A DNA stretch of 64,000 nucleotides from Prorocentrum cordatum (taxonomy: Eukaryota > Sar > Dinophyceae > Prorocentrales > Prorocentraceae). Position numbers and translations under genes: made by a program. The notes under the pieces were generated by a model, which was given only the letters and a program-made list of their open reading frames with translations, did not search any database and was not told where the DNA came from. The stretch covers positions 35,886-99,885 of the forward strand of contig CAUYUJ010000355.1 in NCBI GenBank assembly GCA_963575745.1. Direction: 5' to 3'. Position 1 is the first letter of the stretch, and every line of letters begins with the position of its first letter. Below, in pieces: positions 10,937-22,784 of this stretch.

Positions 10937-11753
10937 CGCCACCGTGCCTAGTTTGTGGGTCATAGTTTTCAGGGGTGCTTTTTGAGGTGTCGTCGCAGCG
11001 CTCTCGGGGCCTCTTGGGGGCGGTTCTGGGGCCTCTGGGGAGCCTCTTGAGGGCCTCCTGGGGGCCTCAGTTGGCCTCTTGAGGCCTCTTTGGGTTTCTT
11101 GGGGGCCTCTTGTGGTCTCCTGGGGGCCCCTCGGGGCCGAGGACTCGAAATGTCCGCTTGGGTTCCCTGGTCCCCTTCCTGAAGCCGTCTTTGGGGCCTC
11201 TGGGGCCGTGTTGGGCGCCTCTTGGGCTTTCTTGGGGCCCTCGTCTGGTCTTGTGCCGTTTTAGTGCCCTCTTGGAGGCTTCTTGGGCCTTCTTGTGGCG
11301 ATCTTGGGGGCCTTTTGGGCCCTCTTGGAGCGTCGGGAAGCCGAAAAGGCGAGAACACCCAAATCTTGCAAAATCCTTTTGGGAGTCAATGAATTTCGCC
11401 TCCTGGGGTCCTCTCTTGGGAAACCTCTTAGAGGCCTTTTGGCGCGTCTTGGAGGCCTCTTGGGTTTTCTTGAGGCCGTCTTGGGTGTCTTGGGGCAATC
11501 TTTCGGCGTCTCGGGGCCCTCGTGGGCCGTCTTGGGGGCTTTCGGGCCCGAAAAGATCATACGACAAGATACCCTAGATCCCAGGAGTCACGCGATACGC
11601 CCCGCCAAATTTGGCAATTTGGGGTCCAGGCCCCTGAAGAACCCTTGGGATCGAGGACTGAGGCTCAGGGGCTTGGGATCGAGGACTGAGGCTCAGGGGA
11701 TTAGGCAAAGGACCTGAGGACACGTCAACTCCGTGCCCGGAGGCACGGTGGCG
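10937..11753. mobile_element. Inverted-repeat-bracketed element loaded with minisatellite
   Basis: A perfect 13-bp inverted pair, CGCCACCGTGCCT at 10937-10949 and its complement at 11741-11753, brackets a CTTGGGCCGT array (10981-11560) and a duplicated 30-bp segment (11640-11700). A similar but diverged bracket lies at 22785-23214. Whether the bracket is a transposon end or chance juxtaposition is not settled by one window. Confidence 0.45.
11630..11705 (+). repeat. Tandem duplication of about 32 bp
   Basis: The segment CTTGGGATCGAGGACTGAGG with CTCAGGGG occurs twice in direct tandem. Confidence 0.8.
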
Positions 11754-11784
11754 AATATTTGTGTATATATACACGTTTTTAAAT

Positions 11785-12526
11785 GTACACACACCTACGT
11801 ACGCATACATACATACATAATTACATACATACATACATACATGCATGCATGCATACCTAGAACGTATGTGCGTACATCTTTGCATCCATGCATGCATGCA
11901 TGCATGCACGCATACCTACATGTACACACATACAAACAATCTAACCCACATACATTCGTACATACATGCACACATATATACATCCATACATGCATACATA
12001 CATGCATGTATGCATACATGCATGCATGCATACATACACACATCCCTACAACTATACATACATACATGCTTGCATGCATGCATACATGAATACACGGATA
12101 CCTGCATACATGCATACATGCATACATGCATACATGCATACGCACGTACATGTGTGTACATTTTTGTATGCATGGGGTCATACATGCATACATGAATACA
12201 TGTTTGCATGCACGCATGCATACATACATGCGTACACACATCAACGCACACACATACGCATACTCATACACACAGCCATACATACATACATGCATGCATA
12301 CACACATACATACATACGTTCATCCATCCATACATCCATGCATGCATGTACGACTGCCTGTCTGCCTGCCTGCCTCCCTGCATGCCCACCTAACTACTTG
12401 TCTGCCCACCCACCTACCTATTCACCGACATGCATACAACCAGACATACATGCCTACATCACATACATGCCGACATACACATACATACATACGTGCATTC
12501 AGACATACATTCATACACACACGCAC

Positions 12527-12557
<31 letters not shown>

Positions 12558-12926
12558 TACATACATACATACATACATACATACATACATACATACATAC
12601 ACACATACATCATACATACATACATACATGCAAACATACATGCATACATACATACATACATGCACACATGCATATATATATACACATATTTACATACGCA
12701 TGTAACCATATATATACATATATGTGTACATGCATATGTATAGGTAGATGTAGATGTATTTGTATATGTAAATGTAGATGTATATGTATATGTATATGTA
12801 TATGTGTATGTATTTGTGTATGTATATGTATATGTAGATGTATATGTATATGTAAATGTATATGTATGTGTATATATATATATATGTGTATGCATATGTG
12901 TATGTATATGTAAATGTATATGTATT

Positions 12927-12973
<47 letters not shown>
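11785..12973. repeat. Long ACAT/GCAT then TATATG arrays
   Basis: About 930 bp of imperfect (ACAT)n mixed with CATG and CACA units, then about 250 bp of (TATATG)n/(TGTATA)n from about 12720. Every frame stays mostly open and gives Tyr/His/Cys/Val or Thr/Tyr-rich nonsense. No coding value. Confidence 0.95.
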
Positions 12974-12994
12974 TGTAGTGGCCTCCGGCCAGTG

Positions 12995-13538
12995 CCGCCG
13001 ATCCGGGGCGCTCTGATGATGATGATGATGCTGATGCTGCTGATGATGATGATGATGATGATGATGATGGTGATGTGACGATGGTGATGGTGATGGAGAT
13101 GGTGATGATCCCGTCCCCCCCCCTCTCCTCTCTCCTGTCCCCCCCCCTCTCTCCTGTCCCCCCCCCTCTCTCCTGTTCCCCCCCCCCCCCTCTCTCCTGT
13201 CCCCCCCCCCCTCTCTCCTGTCCACCCCCCCCACCCCCTGTCCCCCCCCCTCCCCCCTCTCTCCTCCCCCCCCCCCTCCACTTGCAGAGCGCCCATGTGC
13301 AAAGCGGACCCTCCCGCCTTTCCCTGCAGCTCCCGCTCCCGCCTGAGAGGGCTCCCCCCCTTTGCAGCCTCCCCCCCTTGCCCCCCCCCCTCCTGTCTGG
13401 CTGGCAGGGGGGGGGAGGTGCCGAGCACTGCATTCGACAGTTAATGAGGTCCCCCCCCCTCCCCCTCCCCCCAGCTACAGCTCATGCTGAAGCAGAGCTT
13501 CAGCTTAAATTTCTTAAACTCACCCGCCGGATCGGCGG
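12995..13538. other. Segment between inverted 12-mers, flanked by ATGT arrays
   Basis: CCGCCGATCCGG at 12995-13006 is matched by its complement at 13527-13538. Outside both lie TATG-type arrays (12720-12973 and 13545-13612). Inside are a (GAT)n run (13015-13075), a (CCCCCCTCTCTCCTGT)n minisatellite (13105-13290) and C-rich unique sequence. It may be an insertion into one tetranucleotide array. Confidence 0.45.
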
Positions 13539-13544
13539 ATATGT

Positions 13545-13612
13545 CTATGTATGTATGTATGTATGTATGTATGTATGTATGTATGTATGTATGTATGTAT
13601 GTATGTATATAT
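13545..13612. repeat. (ATGT)n array
   Basis: A clean TATG repeat followed by TATATA runs to about 13665. Confidence 0.95.
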
Positions 13613-13712
13613 GTATATATATACACACGTATGATATATATATATATATGTATATATACACGTATGATTTCCCCATCTCGTGTGTGCACTTAGGGGTTCT
13701 CGCTTCTCTTTG

Positions 13713-13937
13713 CCTGATCGCCGGTCTGGCGGCTATGTTGTCGTCGTGGCCGCCCCGTCGCCGCCTCGTCGCCGCCCGTCGTCTGGGCGTGACCGCCAGT
13801 CTGGCGGCTATGTTGTCGCCGTCGCCGCCCCGTCGCCGCCTCGTCGCTGCCCGACGTCTGGGCCTGACCGCTAGTCTGGCGGTTATGTTGTTGCCGTCGC
13901 CGCCCCGTCGCCGCCTCGTCGCCGCCTCATAGATTGC
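13713..13937 (+). repeat. 75-bp tandem repeat, three copies
   Basis: The word TCTGGCGGCTATGTTGTCG recurs at 75-bp spacing (13725, 13800, 13875), joined by CCGCCCCGTCGCCGCCTCG. Since 75 is a multiple of three, frames stay open across it. There is no evidence that it is translated. Confidence 0.85.
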
Positions 13938-13949
13938 ACGTGCACAACA

Positions 13950-15225
13950 TCGGTTCTTTTTCGAAGAGAGACTTAGGATCGCCCTCCCTCCCCCCCAGAG
14001 TTAAAGGTTCACCTTTTCGTATTGCAATTTGCATATGATCCTGCCCCATCGTCCATCGCAAATATGAACTCAGACCATCCTGGCCCGACTGGTATCGACC
14101 CCCCCCGTTATCATTCGCAAAACATATTATTCGCGCGCATTCGTTTATCACACACCAACAGTTTTCAAGCATCCCTTGCATCAAATAGGACGAAGTGCGC
14201 GCGCGTCGTCGCTCGCGGATACCGAAATCCTTTAAGTTGTTTTAGGTTTCGTAAGGATTTCAAAATCGAGTGCCCCCCCTAAAAAACAAGCACATGGTTT
14301 CGCACCACCAGTTTTCAAAAAAGCTTGCGCGCGCGCTTTCTTGCAATTTGTACAAGAAGACATCGGCTTTCAACCTGTTCATGCAATGCTACCGGACGGG
14401 TTTCGCGCGCGCATGCCAATATCGTTCGGGCGCCCTTGCGCGCGCGTGCTGTCGCGAGAAACCTGTGCAACAAAAGGGACGAAGTGCACGCGCGTGCGTC
14501 GTCGCGCGCGCATGCCGACATGTTTCGACACAAACTTCAGTTTTCGCAGGGATCTCAAAACAGAGTGCCCCGAAACCATCTTAAACAACAAACGCATATG
14601 GCCTCCCAGCAACAATTTTCAAAAAAACTTGCGCTCGCGCTTTTGCGGATTCTTAAGAAAGCCATAGGTGTCCAACATGCTCTTGGAATTCTGCCAAACG
14701 AACCTCTCGCGCCGCATGCCGAAATCATTCGAACGTCCTTGCGCACGTGCTGGGGGGGGGGGGGGGGGCGATCCGTGTCAAATAATACCCTGCGGCCACT
14801 CGCGCGTCGGCCGCGCGCGCATGTCGAGCTCCTTCGGAAACCTTCATCACCGACGCGGGGACGCCGTCATCGTCGTCGGCGTAATCAGCATCGGCGCCGT
14901 CATTGGCCGTGTCGTCGTCGCTGCCAACATCGCCACCAACATCGCTAGTATCATCATCGTGTCTACCGTTGTCGACGTTGCCATGATACCGCGCCCGCCC
15001 AAGTCGCCGACTCGCATTGAAGTGCCCGCTGGGATGTGCCCAGCGGTAAGCGCCACCGCGGCCGCAGAAATGCACCACTTAACGCCAAGCACTCATCGCA
15101 GTCGCCGCCGCATGGGTTTTGCAAACCAAGTTGCGGGTGGGTGGGTGGGATGTTTGCAAGAACGTGAAATGTGTCAATTCGTTTGTAAACATCAAGTGGA
15201 CCACGTATGTACTGTACCACGTAGA
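13950..15225 (+). repeat. Composite R1 repeat, copy 1
   Basis: Same building blocks and order as copy 2. The head has TATGATCCTG and GGTATCGACCC words, then R1 blocks with CGCGCGCATGCCGA, then a short degenerate GTC/ATC-rich stretch (14840-14980), then the tail GCAAACCAAGTTGCGGGTGG at 15120. It lacks the long GTC microsatellite of copy 2. Confidence 0.6.
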
Positions 15226-15989
15226 TTGCTCAACATAGCTTGCACTGCGCAGTTTGCACCGCGCAGCTTGCACCACACCACCACGTAGAGTGCACCACGC
15301 AGACTCTCCTTTCTAAAAAGAGAATCGATTCTTCCCCTTTCCCCCCGGCGTTATCCGCCTCATTCGGGTATATAACTCGTATATGATTCTGACCACATGC
15401 CCATCCCAACTATGAATTTACACTATCCCAGGGGGGCCAGTATCGCCCCCCCGGAGGTTCCCATGTAAAAAATATACGCGGGGATATCTTTTGTTCTAAT
15501 TTTTTTCCGCGAATCACTTGCAACTAATGGGACGAAGTGCGCACGCGCGCGCCGTCGCGCGCACATGCCGAAATCCTCCAAAAACCTTCGGTGTCGGAAG
15601 GATTTGGCAATCGAGTTTCCAATCAAAAAGCATTCAAAAGCACAGGGTTTCGCAACACTGATTTGCTAAACAAGTTTACGCGCGAGCTCTTGCGAACTTT
15701 TAAGAAAAACATATGTTGTTTTTCTTCAAGATTTTCACAATATGCTACCACACGGGCTTCGCGCGCGCATATCGAAATCTGTCGAGCGCCCTTGCGCGTG
15801 TGCCGTCGCGAGAATCCTCCGCAAAAAACGTGACGAAGTGCAGACGCGCGCGTCGTCGCGCGCGTATGCCGAAATCCTTCCAAAACCCATCGGTTTCGGA
15901 AGGATTTCAAAATCGTGCGCCCAACAATCTTACAAAAACGCAAGGTTTCGCAACACCGATTTTCAACAAAAGCGTGCGCGCGCGCTCTT

Positions 15990-16042
<53 letters not shown>

Positions 16043-16234
16043 CTCCCTCCTCCCGCGTCGTCGTCGTCGTCGCCTACGTCGTCCTCTGTCTTTCCTCGTG
16101 TTCGTCGTCGTCGTCCTCTTTGGCGTCGTGGTCGTTTCCGTCGTCGTTGTCGCCGTGGTCGTCCTTCCTCCTCCTCCCTCGTCGTCGTCGTCGTCCGTCG
16201 TCGGCGTCTCGTCGTCGTCCCTCCTATTTCGTCG

Positions 16235-16275
<41 letters not shown>

Positions 16276-16510
16276 TTCCCTCCTCCCTCGTCGTTGTCGT
16301 CGTCGGCGTCGCCGTCCTTCCTCCTTCTTCGTCGTTCGCGCCGTCGCCGTCCTCCCTCCTCCTTCGTCGTTGTCGTCGTTGTCGTCCTTGTCGCCGTCGT
16401 CGTACTCCCTCCTCCCTCGTCGTCGTCTTCGTTGGCGACGTCGTCGTCTTCGTCGTCGTCGGCGTCGGCGTCGTCGTCTTCGTCGTCGTCGACGTCGGCG
16501 TCGTCGTCGT

Positions 16511-16555
<45 letters not shown>

Positions 16556-16915
16556 TGACGTCGTCGGTGTCGTCGTTGTCGTGGTTGTCGTCGTCGTCGG
16601 CGTCGTCATCGTCGTCGTCGTCATCGTTGTCGTCGTCTTCGTCGGCGTCGGCGTCGTCGTCGTCGTCGGCGTCGTCGTCGTCGTCGTCGTTGTCGGCGTC
16701 GTCGAAGTCGTCGTTGTCGGCGTCGTCGAAGTCGTTGGAGACGTCGCCGGTGTCGTCGTAGGCGTTGTCGGTGGCGTCGTCGTCGTCGTTGTCGCTGTCG
16801 TCGTCGGCGTCGCTGTCGTTGCCAAGTAGCATTTGGTACCCACCGTCACGGTCTTAAGAGATTTTGCAAACCAAGTTGCGGATGGGTGGGTGGGATGTTT
16901 GCGCGAGCAGTGGAT
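15226..16915 (+). repeat. Foldback left arm (composite R1 repeat, copy 2)
   Basis: Order: 14-mer remnants, head with GAATTTACACTATCCCAG and GGGGCCAGTATCG, R1 blocks, a (GTC)n tract at about 15990-16820, GGTACCCACCGTCACGGTC, and the tail GCAAACCAAGTTGCGGATGG. The whole series reappears in reverse complement at 17205-18870. Confidence 0.8.
15990..16820. repeat. (GTC)n microsatellite, left arm
   Basis: An imperfect GTC/GTCGTCCTCC tract of about 830 bp. Open frames of Ser, Val, Arg, Asp or Thr runs arise from the 3-bp period. Confidence 0.95.
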
Positions 16916-17204
16916 TGGACAATTCAATTCGAACAGAAATTATTGCACAGCATAGATTGCACCACATTGCATGCGTCACGGAGATTGCGCAGAGGATGAG
17001 GGGGCGGGGGGCGTTACTGGTTTGGTATGCTACGAATTCATAGCACGGGTGGGAGCTGGGGCAACATCACATGTAAATTGTTGTACGAAAAAGAGACCCG
17101 TTAAGTCCAGCAGGGGGGTCGATCTTAATATCGTTTGAGAATATATGTGGTGCAAGTTGTGCTGTGCAATTCGCTTGCCGAGCTTGAAGTTGTCTACCCC
17201 ACTG
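16916..17204. other. Foldback centre
   Basis: A unique spacer of about 290 bp between the arms. It includes a few 14-mer minisatellite remnants (GATTGCACCACATTG) on the left side. No gene seen. Confidence 0.6.
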
Positions 17205-17640
17205 CTCGCGCAATCATCCCACCCACCCACCCGCAACTTGGTTTGCAACATCTCTTAAGACCGTGACTGAGGGTACCAAATGGCACTTGGCAACGACAAC
17301 GACGCCGACGACGACAGCGACAACGACGACGACGACGCCGCCGACAACGACTACGACGACACCGACGACGTCTCCAACGACTTCGACGACGCCGACAACG
17401 ACGACGACGACGACGACACCGACGACGACGACGCCGACGCCGACGCCGACGACGACGATGACAACGACGACGACGACACCGGCGCCGACGACGACGACAA
17501 TGACGACACCGACAACGACGACGACGACGCCGACGACGACGACGACGACGCCGACGCCGACGACGACGACGATGACGACGACGACGATGACGACGCCGAC
17601 GACGACGACAACCACGACAACGACGACACCGACGACGTCA

Positions 17641-17679
<39 letters not shown>

Positions 17680-18138
17680 ACGACGACGACGCCGACGTCG
17701 ACGACGACGAAGACGACGACGCCGACGCCGACGACGACGAAGACGACGACGTCGCCAACGAAGACGACGACGAGGGAGGAGGGAGGACGACGACGGCGAC
17801 AACGACGACAACGACAACGACGAGGGAGGAGGGAGGACGGCGACGACGCGAACGACGAAGAAGGAGGAAGGACGGCGACGCCGACGACGACAACGACGAG
17901 GGAGGAGGGAAGACGACGACGACGACAACGACGACGACGACGACGGCGACGAAATAGGAGGGACGACGACGAGACGCCGACGACGGACGACGACGACGAC
18001 GAGGGAGGAGGAGGAAGGACGACCACGGCGACAACGACGACGGAAACGACCACGACGCCAAAGAGGACGACGACGACGAACACGAGGAAAGACAGAGGAC
18101 GACGTAGGCGACGACGACGACGACGCGGGAGGAGGGAG

Positions 18139-18169
<31 letters not shown>

Positions 18170-18870
18170 CAAGAGCGCGCGCGCACGCTTTTGTTGAAAA
18201 TCCGTGATGCGAAACCTTGTGTTTTTGTAGGTTTTTTGGACACGATGTTGAAATCGTTCCGAAGCCGATGGGTTTGGAAGGATTTCGGCATACGCGCGCG
18301 ACGACGCGCGCGTCTGCACTTCGCCACGTTTTTTGCAGAGGATTCTCGCGACGGCACACGCGCAAGGGCGTTCGATAGATTTCGATATGCGCGCGCGAAG
18401 CCCGTGTGGTAGCATTTTGTGAAAATGTTGAAAATCATATGGTTTTCTTAAGATTTCGCAAGAGCTCGCGCGTAAGCTTTTTTAGCAAATCAGTGTTGCG
18501 AAACCCTATGTTTTTGTATGTTTTTTTGGAAACTCGATTGCGGAATCCTTCCGACACCGAAGGTTTTTGGAGGATTTCGGCATGCGCGCGCGACGGCGCG
18601 CGCGTGCGCACTTCGTCCCATGTTTTGCAAGGGATTCGAGAAGAAGTCCTATGTTAGAGCAAGAGATGCCCCCGGGTATGTTTTTTTTGGGGGGGAAGGG
18701 AACCTCAGGGGGGTCGATACCGGCCCTCTGGGATAGTATAAATTCATATTTAGAATGGACATGTGGTCATAGTATTCTCTTCTTAGAAAGGAGAATCTGC
18801 GTGGTGCAGACTATGTGGTGGTGTGCTGCAAACTGTGCGGTGCAAACTGCGTAGTGCCAGCTATGTTGTG
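17205..18870 (-). repeat. Foldback right arm (inverted copy)
   Basis: Inverted relative to copy 2: tail (CAACTTGGTTTGC) first, then the (GAC)n tract at 17285-18170, R1 blocks, and the head with ATAGTATAAATTCATATT. It ends in inverted 14-mer remnants near 18800-18865. Similarity by eye is high in the unique parts; the microsatellite differs in detail. Confidence 0.8.
17285..18170. repeat. (GAC)n microsatellite, right arm
   Basis: Mirror image of the GTC tract in the left arm, with GAGGGAGGAGG interruptions that also mirror those on the left. Confidence 0.95.
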
Positions 18871-18889
18871 CAGCGCGCAGGGCGATCAC

Positions 18890-19170
18890 GAGACGCCTTC
18901 GAGCGGCGAGACCGAGGGGAATATCCGGAACACCCAGCCAGCGCACGAGGTGCCCAGCAGCCACGGGCGGCGACCTCGTGAAAATCCGGAACGCCTGGCT
19001 GGCCCCCGGGGCGCCCACGAGGCGCCCGCCGGCGGCGACCGGGCGACAACCTGGGGAACCCAGCCAGCGTACGAGGCGCCCACGAGGCGCCCATGGGCGG
19101 CGATTGGGCAGCGCGCAGGCGCCACGGGCAGCGACCGGACGAAAACTTGGGGGAACCCACCCAATTGATG
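18890..19170. repeat. Tandem repeat of about 65-70 bp
   Basis: About four imperfect units built on CCCAGCCAGCG(C/T)ACGAGG, CGCCCACGAGGCGCCC and GGCGGCGACC. A related sequence, inverted, occurs at 6600-6730 in the diverged composite repeat, so this segment probably belongs to the same composite family. Confidence 0.6.
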
Positions 19171-20924
19171 AGAAGCCAAGCAAAAAAAACCCTAGTGCAA
19201 ACACTGTTTGGGGAAGGTGTGCGAACTCGCGAGTCTTGTATAGCAGTTGGTGGCATGCTGCTTCGCCTGTGCACGCACTACGAGGTCACAGTAGCAGTGC
19301 GCGTTCACTAGGGTTGTGCTGGAAATGCTTCCGAAGACCGAGGGTTGCATACTCTTGTGGAAGATAGATGTCAGGGATGCGGACCCATGTGCTCTTCATC
19401 CCATGAGGTCTACCGCCGCTCCCTGAGTCGCCTGTCCTCCCACCCCCCGCAGCCTGCTGCGCCAGAAGGCGACAGCAGCTGCTCATGGCCGCGACGGCGC
19501 GAGCAAAACCGGCGTGCTGTAGCGCCGTCGGCTCCCTGCGAGAAGAGCTCCAGGCAACGTGCAGTGACTTCCTGTCACCTACCTCTCTGTCCATCACCAT
19601 CGCCGCTGGCACTGAGATTGCTGCTGTGGCGTTTGCTCCAAAGTCTGGCCGTTGCAATTTGTACCGTCACAGTTCTTTATGCCATCGTCGCTTCCTCCGT
19701 CACCGACACTTCCTGTTTCCTGTGATCGCTGCATCATTTCGTCGTATTCGCAATCCAGCGTTGCAGCCGCCGACGCCAATGCCGTTGCCGGTGTATTTTA
19801 TCGTGTTCTTGTGGTCTTCGCAGTGATGTGCATAGATACGTACCACCGTTGGCCTTGTGAAGTGTTTTGAGCGCCTGCTCGGGCACTTAATCAGCCCGTG
19901 CATTGCCACGCCGAGGAAGCCACAAGGGAAGAGAAACTAACTGCTGATGGCCAGATTCAACCATGGTGGCTAATGCTAATTCCGATGGTAACGAAACCTC
20001 TGGACCGCTGCGAGACTTGGGCCCACAAGGGCACCAGTCTCTGAAGCGTCATCAGCTGCGCAGCTTGTTGCGCGCACGCTGAGTCGATGTGCGCCGGATT
20101 CGCGACGCATGGGCCCCAGGGGGACCTTGACGGCAGCAGCACGCATTGCTGTGCCAGCGATTCGCAGGTGCTCGTTGGAGAAGAGCATATCCGCATTCGC
20201 GGCCTCTTGGGCCGGGCCCCTGGGCCGCGACCCCGTGGATACGGTGCGTTTTTTCGCTGAGGCCCCGCGCGGAACGTATCCGCGCCCACGTATCCGCGAG
20301 ATCGCGCCCTGGAATCCAGACTGCGTGGGCGTGGATATGGATACTTGCCACGCTCGTGGGGTACGGGCCGCCGCGCTCTCTGGCGTTCCGGCCCAGGGAA
20401 TCGGAATGGGTGTGGGCGAGCCAGTGACCAGTATGCAGGCGTTGCGGCAGGGTCGGCGACTACACCGGGTGTGGTTATGCCGGGGTGTGGTTCGCGATCT
20501 GCGTAGGGGCTTGGGGGGGGCACCACGTTGCCTTCGTCGGGCCTCCTCGGGGTGCGGCGGAGAGCTCCGTCGAGGTCCTCGCCCGCCTCCCAAGGTGCAG
20601 GTTGCAAGCCACACCCTTGGCAAACCATACCCCTCTGAGTCGCCGCAAGGTGTGTGTCCCTGGCCCAGGGTGCCTAGCTTTTCGCTCCACTTTGGCGCCC
20701 CTGGGGCCTTCTGGGGCCTCGTGCGGGGTGCTCCAGAGGCTGCCGGAGCCTCCTTGGACATGCTGGGGACACCTTCGGCCGGGGGCACTTCTGGCAGCAG
20801 CCCGCTCCGCGGCCGCCGAGCCTGCGCGCAGGCAGCGGTGCCGCGCTGGGGGCCCGCAGAGCTGGACAGCACGGAGGACGGGCCCGCCTCGGCCCGTCCC
20901 GGCTTGTGGGTTCACAGAGATGCG
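19171..20924. other. Unclassified
   Basis: Long GC-rich open frames cross 19976-21278 on both strands, but none shows a recognisable domain or a consistent frame. The region also runs into a hairpin-element fragment, which argues against coding. Local repeats such as CGTATCCGCG occur near 20270-20300. Confidence 0.4.
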
Positions 20925-21030
20925 CTCTCGGAGGTCCGCGCGGATTTCTTGGGTCAGCGCTGGTCCTCCCCCAATGCCCACACCCCTGGCGCGCTTCGCG
21001 CGCCGGGAAGGGGTGCTGGCAGGGGAGTCC
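20925..21030. mobile_element. Hairpin element, family B partial copy
   Basis: Holds the left arm (CGGAGGTCCGCGCGGATTTC), then TTGGGTCAGCGCTGG, then the inner palindrome GGCGCGCTTCGCGCGCC. The right arm is missing or badly decayed. Confidence 0.55.
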
Positions 21031-21892
21031 AGTGCCGACACGAGAGATCGGTTCGGGCCTCCAAGTCGTTTGGTCTGTTGCTCCGCCTCAGGGGGCCTCC
21101 GCCTCGCTATGCTACGTTCTCTATGGCCATCTTCTCTGGCCTCCCTCGAGATCGTGTTGTCCCCTCCGGATGCGCCGAGCCGCGTTTCGAACAGCGTTGC
21201 GAGCTCGGAGTGGTACATTACGACGCAGCAGAGCGAGCGTCATACTATCGTAGCAGTCGAGACGCAGGCAGTGCTTGATCAGCGCCGACTGGGGAAACGG
21301 TCGCCACTTGCGGGTCGACGTCGACACGCATGCTTGATCCTAGGTTTACCCTCCAACGCCTGGTTGTCGTGCAGCCAGCACCACAGTCAAGAAGCGCCCC
21401 CCCCCTCCAGAACACTCCCCGGCTGAGTATGTCCCATTCTGCGGGCTCAGGGACACTTGAATGCATGCATACATTTTAGTTCGAAAGCGTGCCAGCAACT
21501 CTATTCTCTACGCTTTTGTTCACGCCGCACGCTGTGGGAAGCGGGAGAACAGCTCGTTGCCTCATAACGACCGCTGCTTCAGGCCCTCCATGATGCGCAC
21601 ACACATGCACACACACGCACACACCACCGTTGTGGCCCTCCTCCCGCTGACCCCCTTCACTTCGGCGCGAGGAACTAGTGGACTCAGTGAGGGAGGGATT
21701 GGGACCACATTGGCGCTTTGCACGGGAAGCGTTCCGTTGGATGGTGCTCGTGCCGTGTCGATGCGGCGGCGATCTCTCCGCGGGCGTTCTAGGTCTAATG
21801 CCGCCAGGGGCCTGACATCGGCCGGTATCGAGTTTCCTTGCACTGTTTGAAGGCTCGCGATCGCGCAAGGTCGCACGATCCACGCTGTGTCT
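21031..21892. other. Unclassified
   Basis: No gene family or repeat recognised. A CA-rich stretch lies at 21598-21628. Confidence 0.4.
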
Positions 21893-22062
21893 TACCACTC
21901 ACCAAACCACCCACACCCAACCCGAAGGCCCCAATTTGCCCTCCGTTCTCAGTGGTGGTGGTGGGGGGGTCAGGGCACATTGAAAAAGCTCATCCGAAGC
22001 CCGCGCCCCCCCCTGGCCAAACTGCGGGTCTTCGGGTTGGGTTCGGGTGGTCTGGCACGTAG
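21893..22062. mobile_element. MITE-like element, family E copy 1
   Basis: An inverted pair of about 29 bp. ACCAAACCACCCACACCC then AACCCGAAGGCC on the left matches CTTCGGGTTGGGTTCGGG then TGGTCTGGC on the right. The interior CCCCAATTTGCC...GTGGGGGGGTC.GGG.ACATTGAAAAA is shared with the copy at 27698-27858. Confidence 0.75.
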
Positions 22063-22262
22063 TCAGTGTCAGAGACCAGCGACGACGTCATCGCGACGCG
22101 GACGTGCCGAGTGTAATCTGCTTTTCCCTTTTTGGCCCAGGCCAGCGGCTTTGCCACGGTCGCCGCCCGGATCCGTCACGGGGGGCAGATCGAGGGGCGG
22201 GGCCGATGCGACTTACTCCCCAGAGCTCGTTGCATATGAGCCCGGGTCTGTGCCTGCGGCGC

Positions 22263-22362
22263 CCAGGAGGAGGAGGAGGAGGAGGAGGAGGAGGAGGAGG
22301 AGGAGGAGGAGGAGGAGAGGAGGAGAGGAGGAGGAGGAGGGAGGAGGAGGAGGAGGAGGAGC
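22263..22362. repeat. (GGA)n microsatellite
   Basis: A purine GGA/GAGG tract of about 100 bp, ending in GAGCTCAATTTCGTGACC. Confidence 0.95.
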
Positions 22363-22495
22363 TCAATTTCGTGACCGATGTTTGCACGTAGGATGCTGGG
22401 CTCGTGTCAGCAGCGTGTGGCCTCACGGGTGCAGGCCGTTTGTTTGCCGGTTCGGCTCCTCCCCTTTGATGAAGGTTTGTTAGCATCACGTGCAG

Positions 22496-22693
22496 CACGG
22501 AAGTCGTGAGTGGGGTGCCCTGTTAAACAGCTTTGACGAGGAGAAGCTCAGACACATCGAGATCATCACGGCCGACGAGTTGTTTGAGCAGCTCCGCACC
22601 GAAGGTGCCAGCACGGCATGCGCAATGACGAGCAGCAGCAGCAGCACCAGCAGCTCTGTTATGTCCGTTGACAGCTCCCTGCTGCTGTGCTGA
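22496..22693 (+). CDS. Possible isolated exon
   Basis: An open frame with ordinary residue mix (EWGALLNSFDEEKLRHIEI, then ADELFEQLRTEG) that turns into Ser runs from (AGC)n and stops at 22691-22693. The acidic, helical first half looks protein-like. No domain is recognised, and no splice partner or upstream exon was found. Confidence 0.2.
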   Translation, partial: HGSREWGALLNSFDEEKLRHIEIITADELFEQLRTEGASTACAMTSSSSSTSSSVMSVDSSLLLC

Positions 22694-22784
22694 TTTTGCT
22701 CTTGCTCTTATTCTTCCCTTCCCATCTGACGCTGGGGCACTTCCCACGTGTCTGTTTTCTGGTGTGACCTCTCAAATCACTAGT

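Noticed and set aside
20109-21278. A 389-codon frame with ordinary-looking residues
   Set aside because: It overlaps a hairpin-element fragment, has equally long frames on the other strand and shows no domain.
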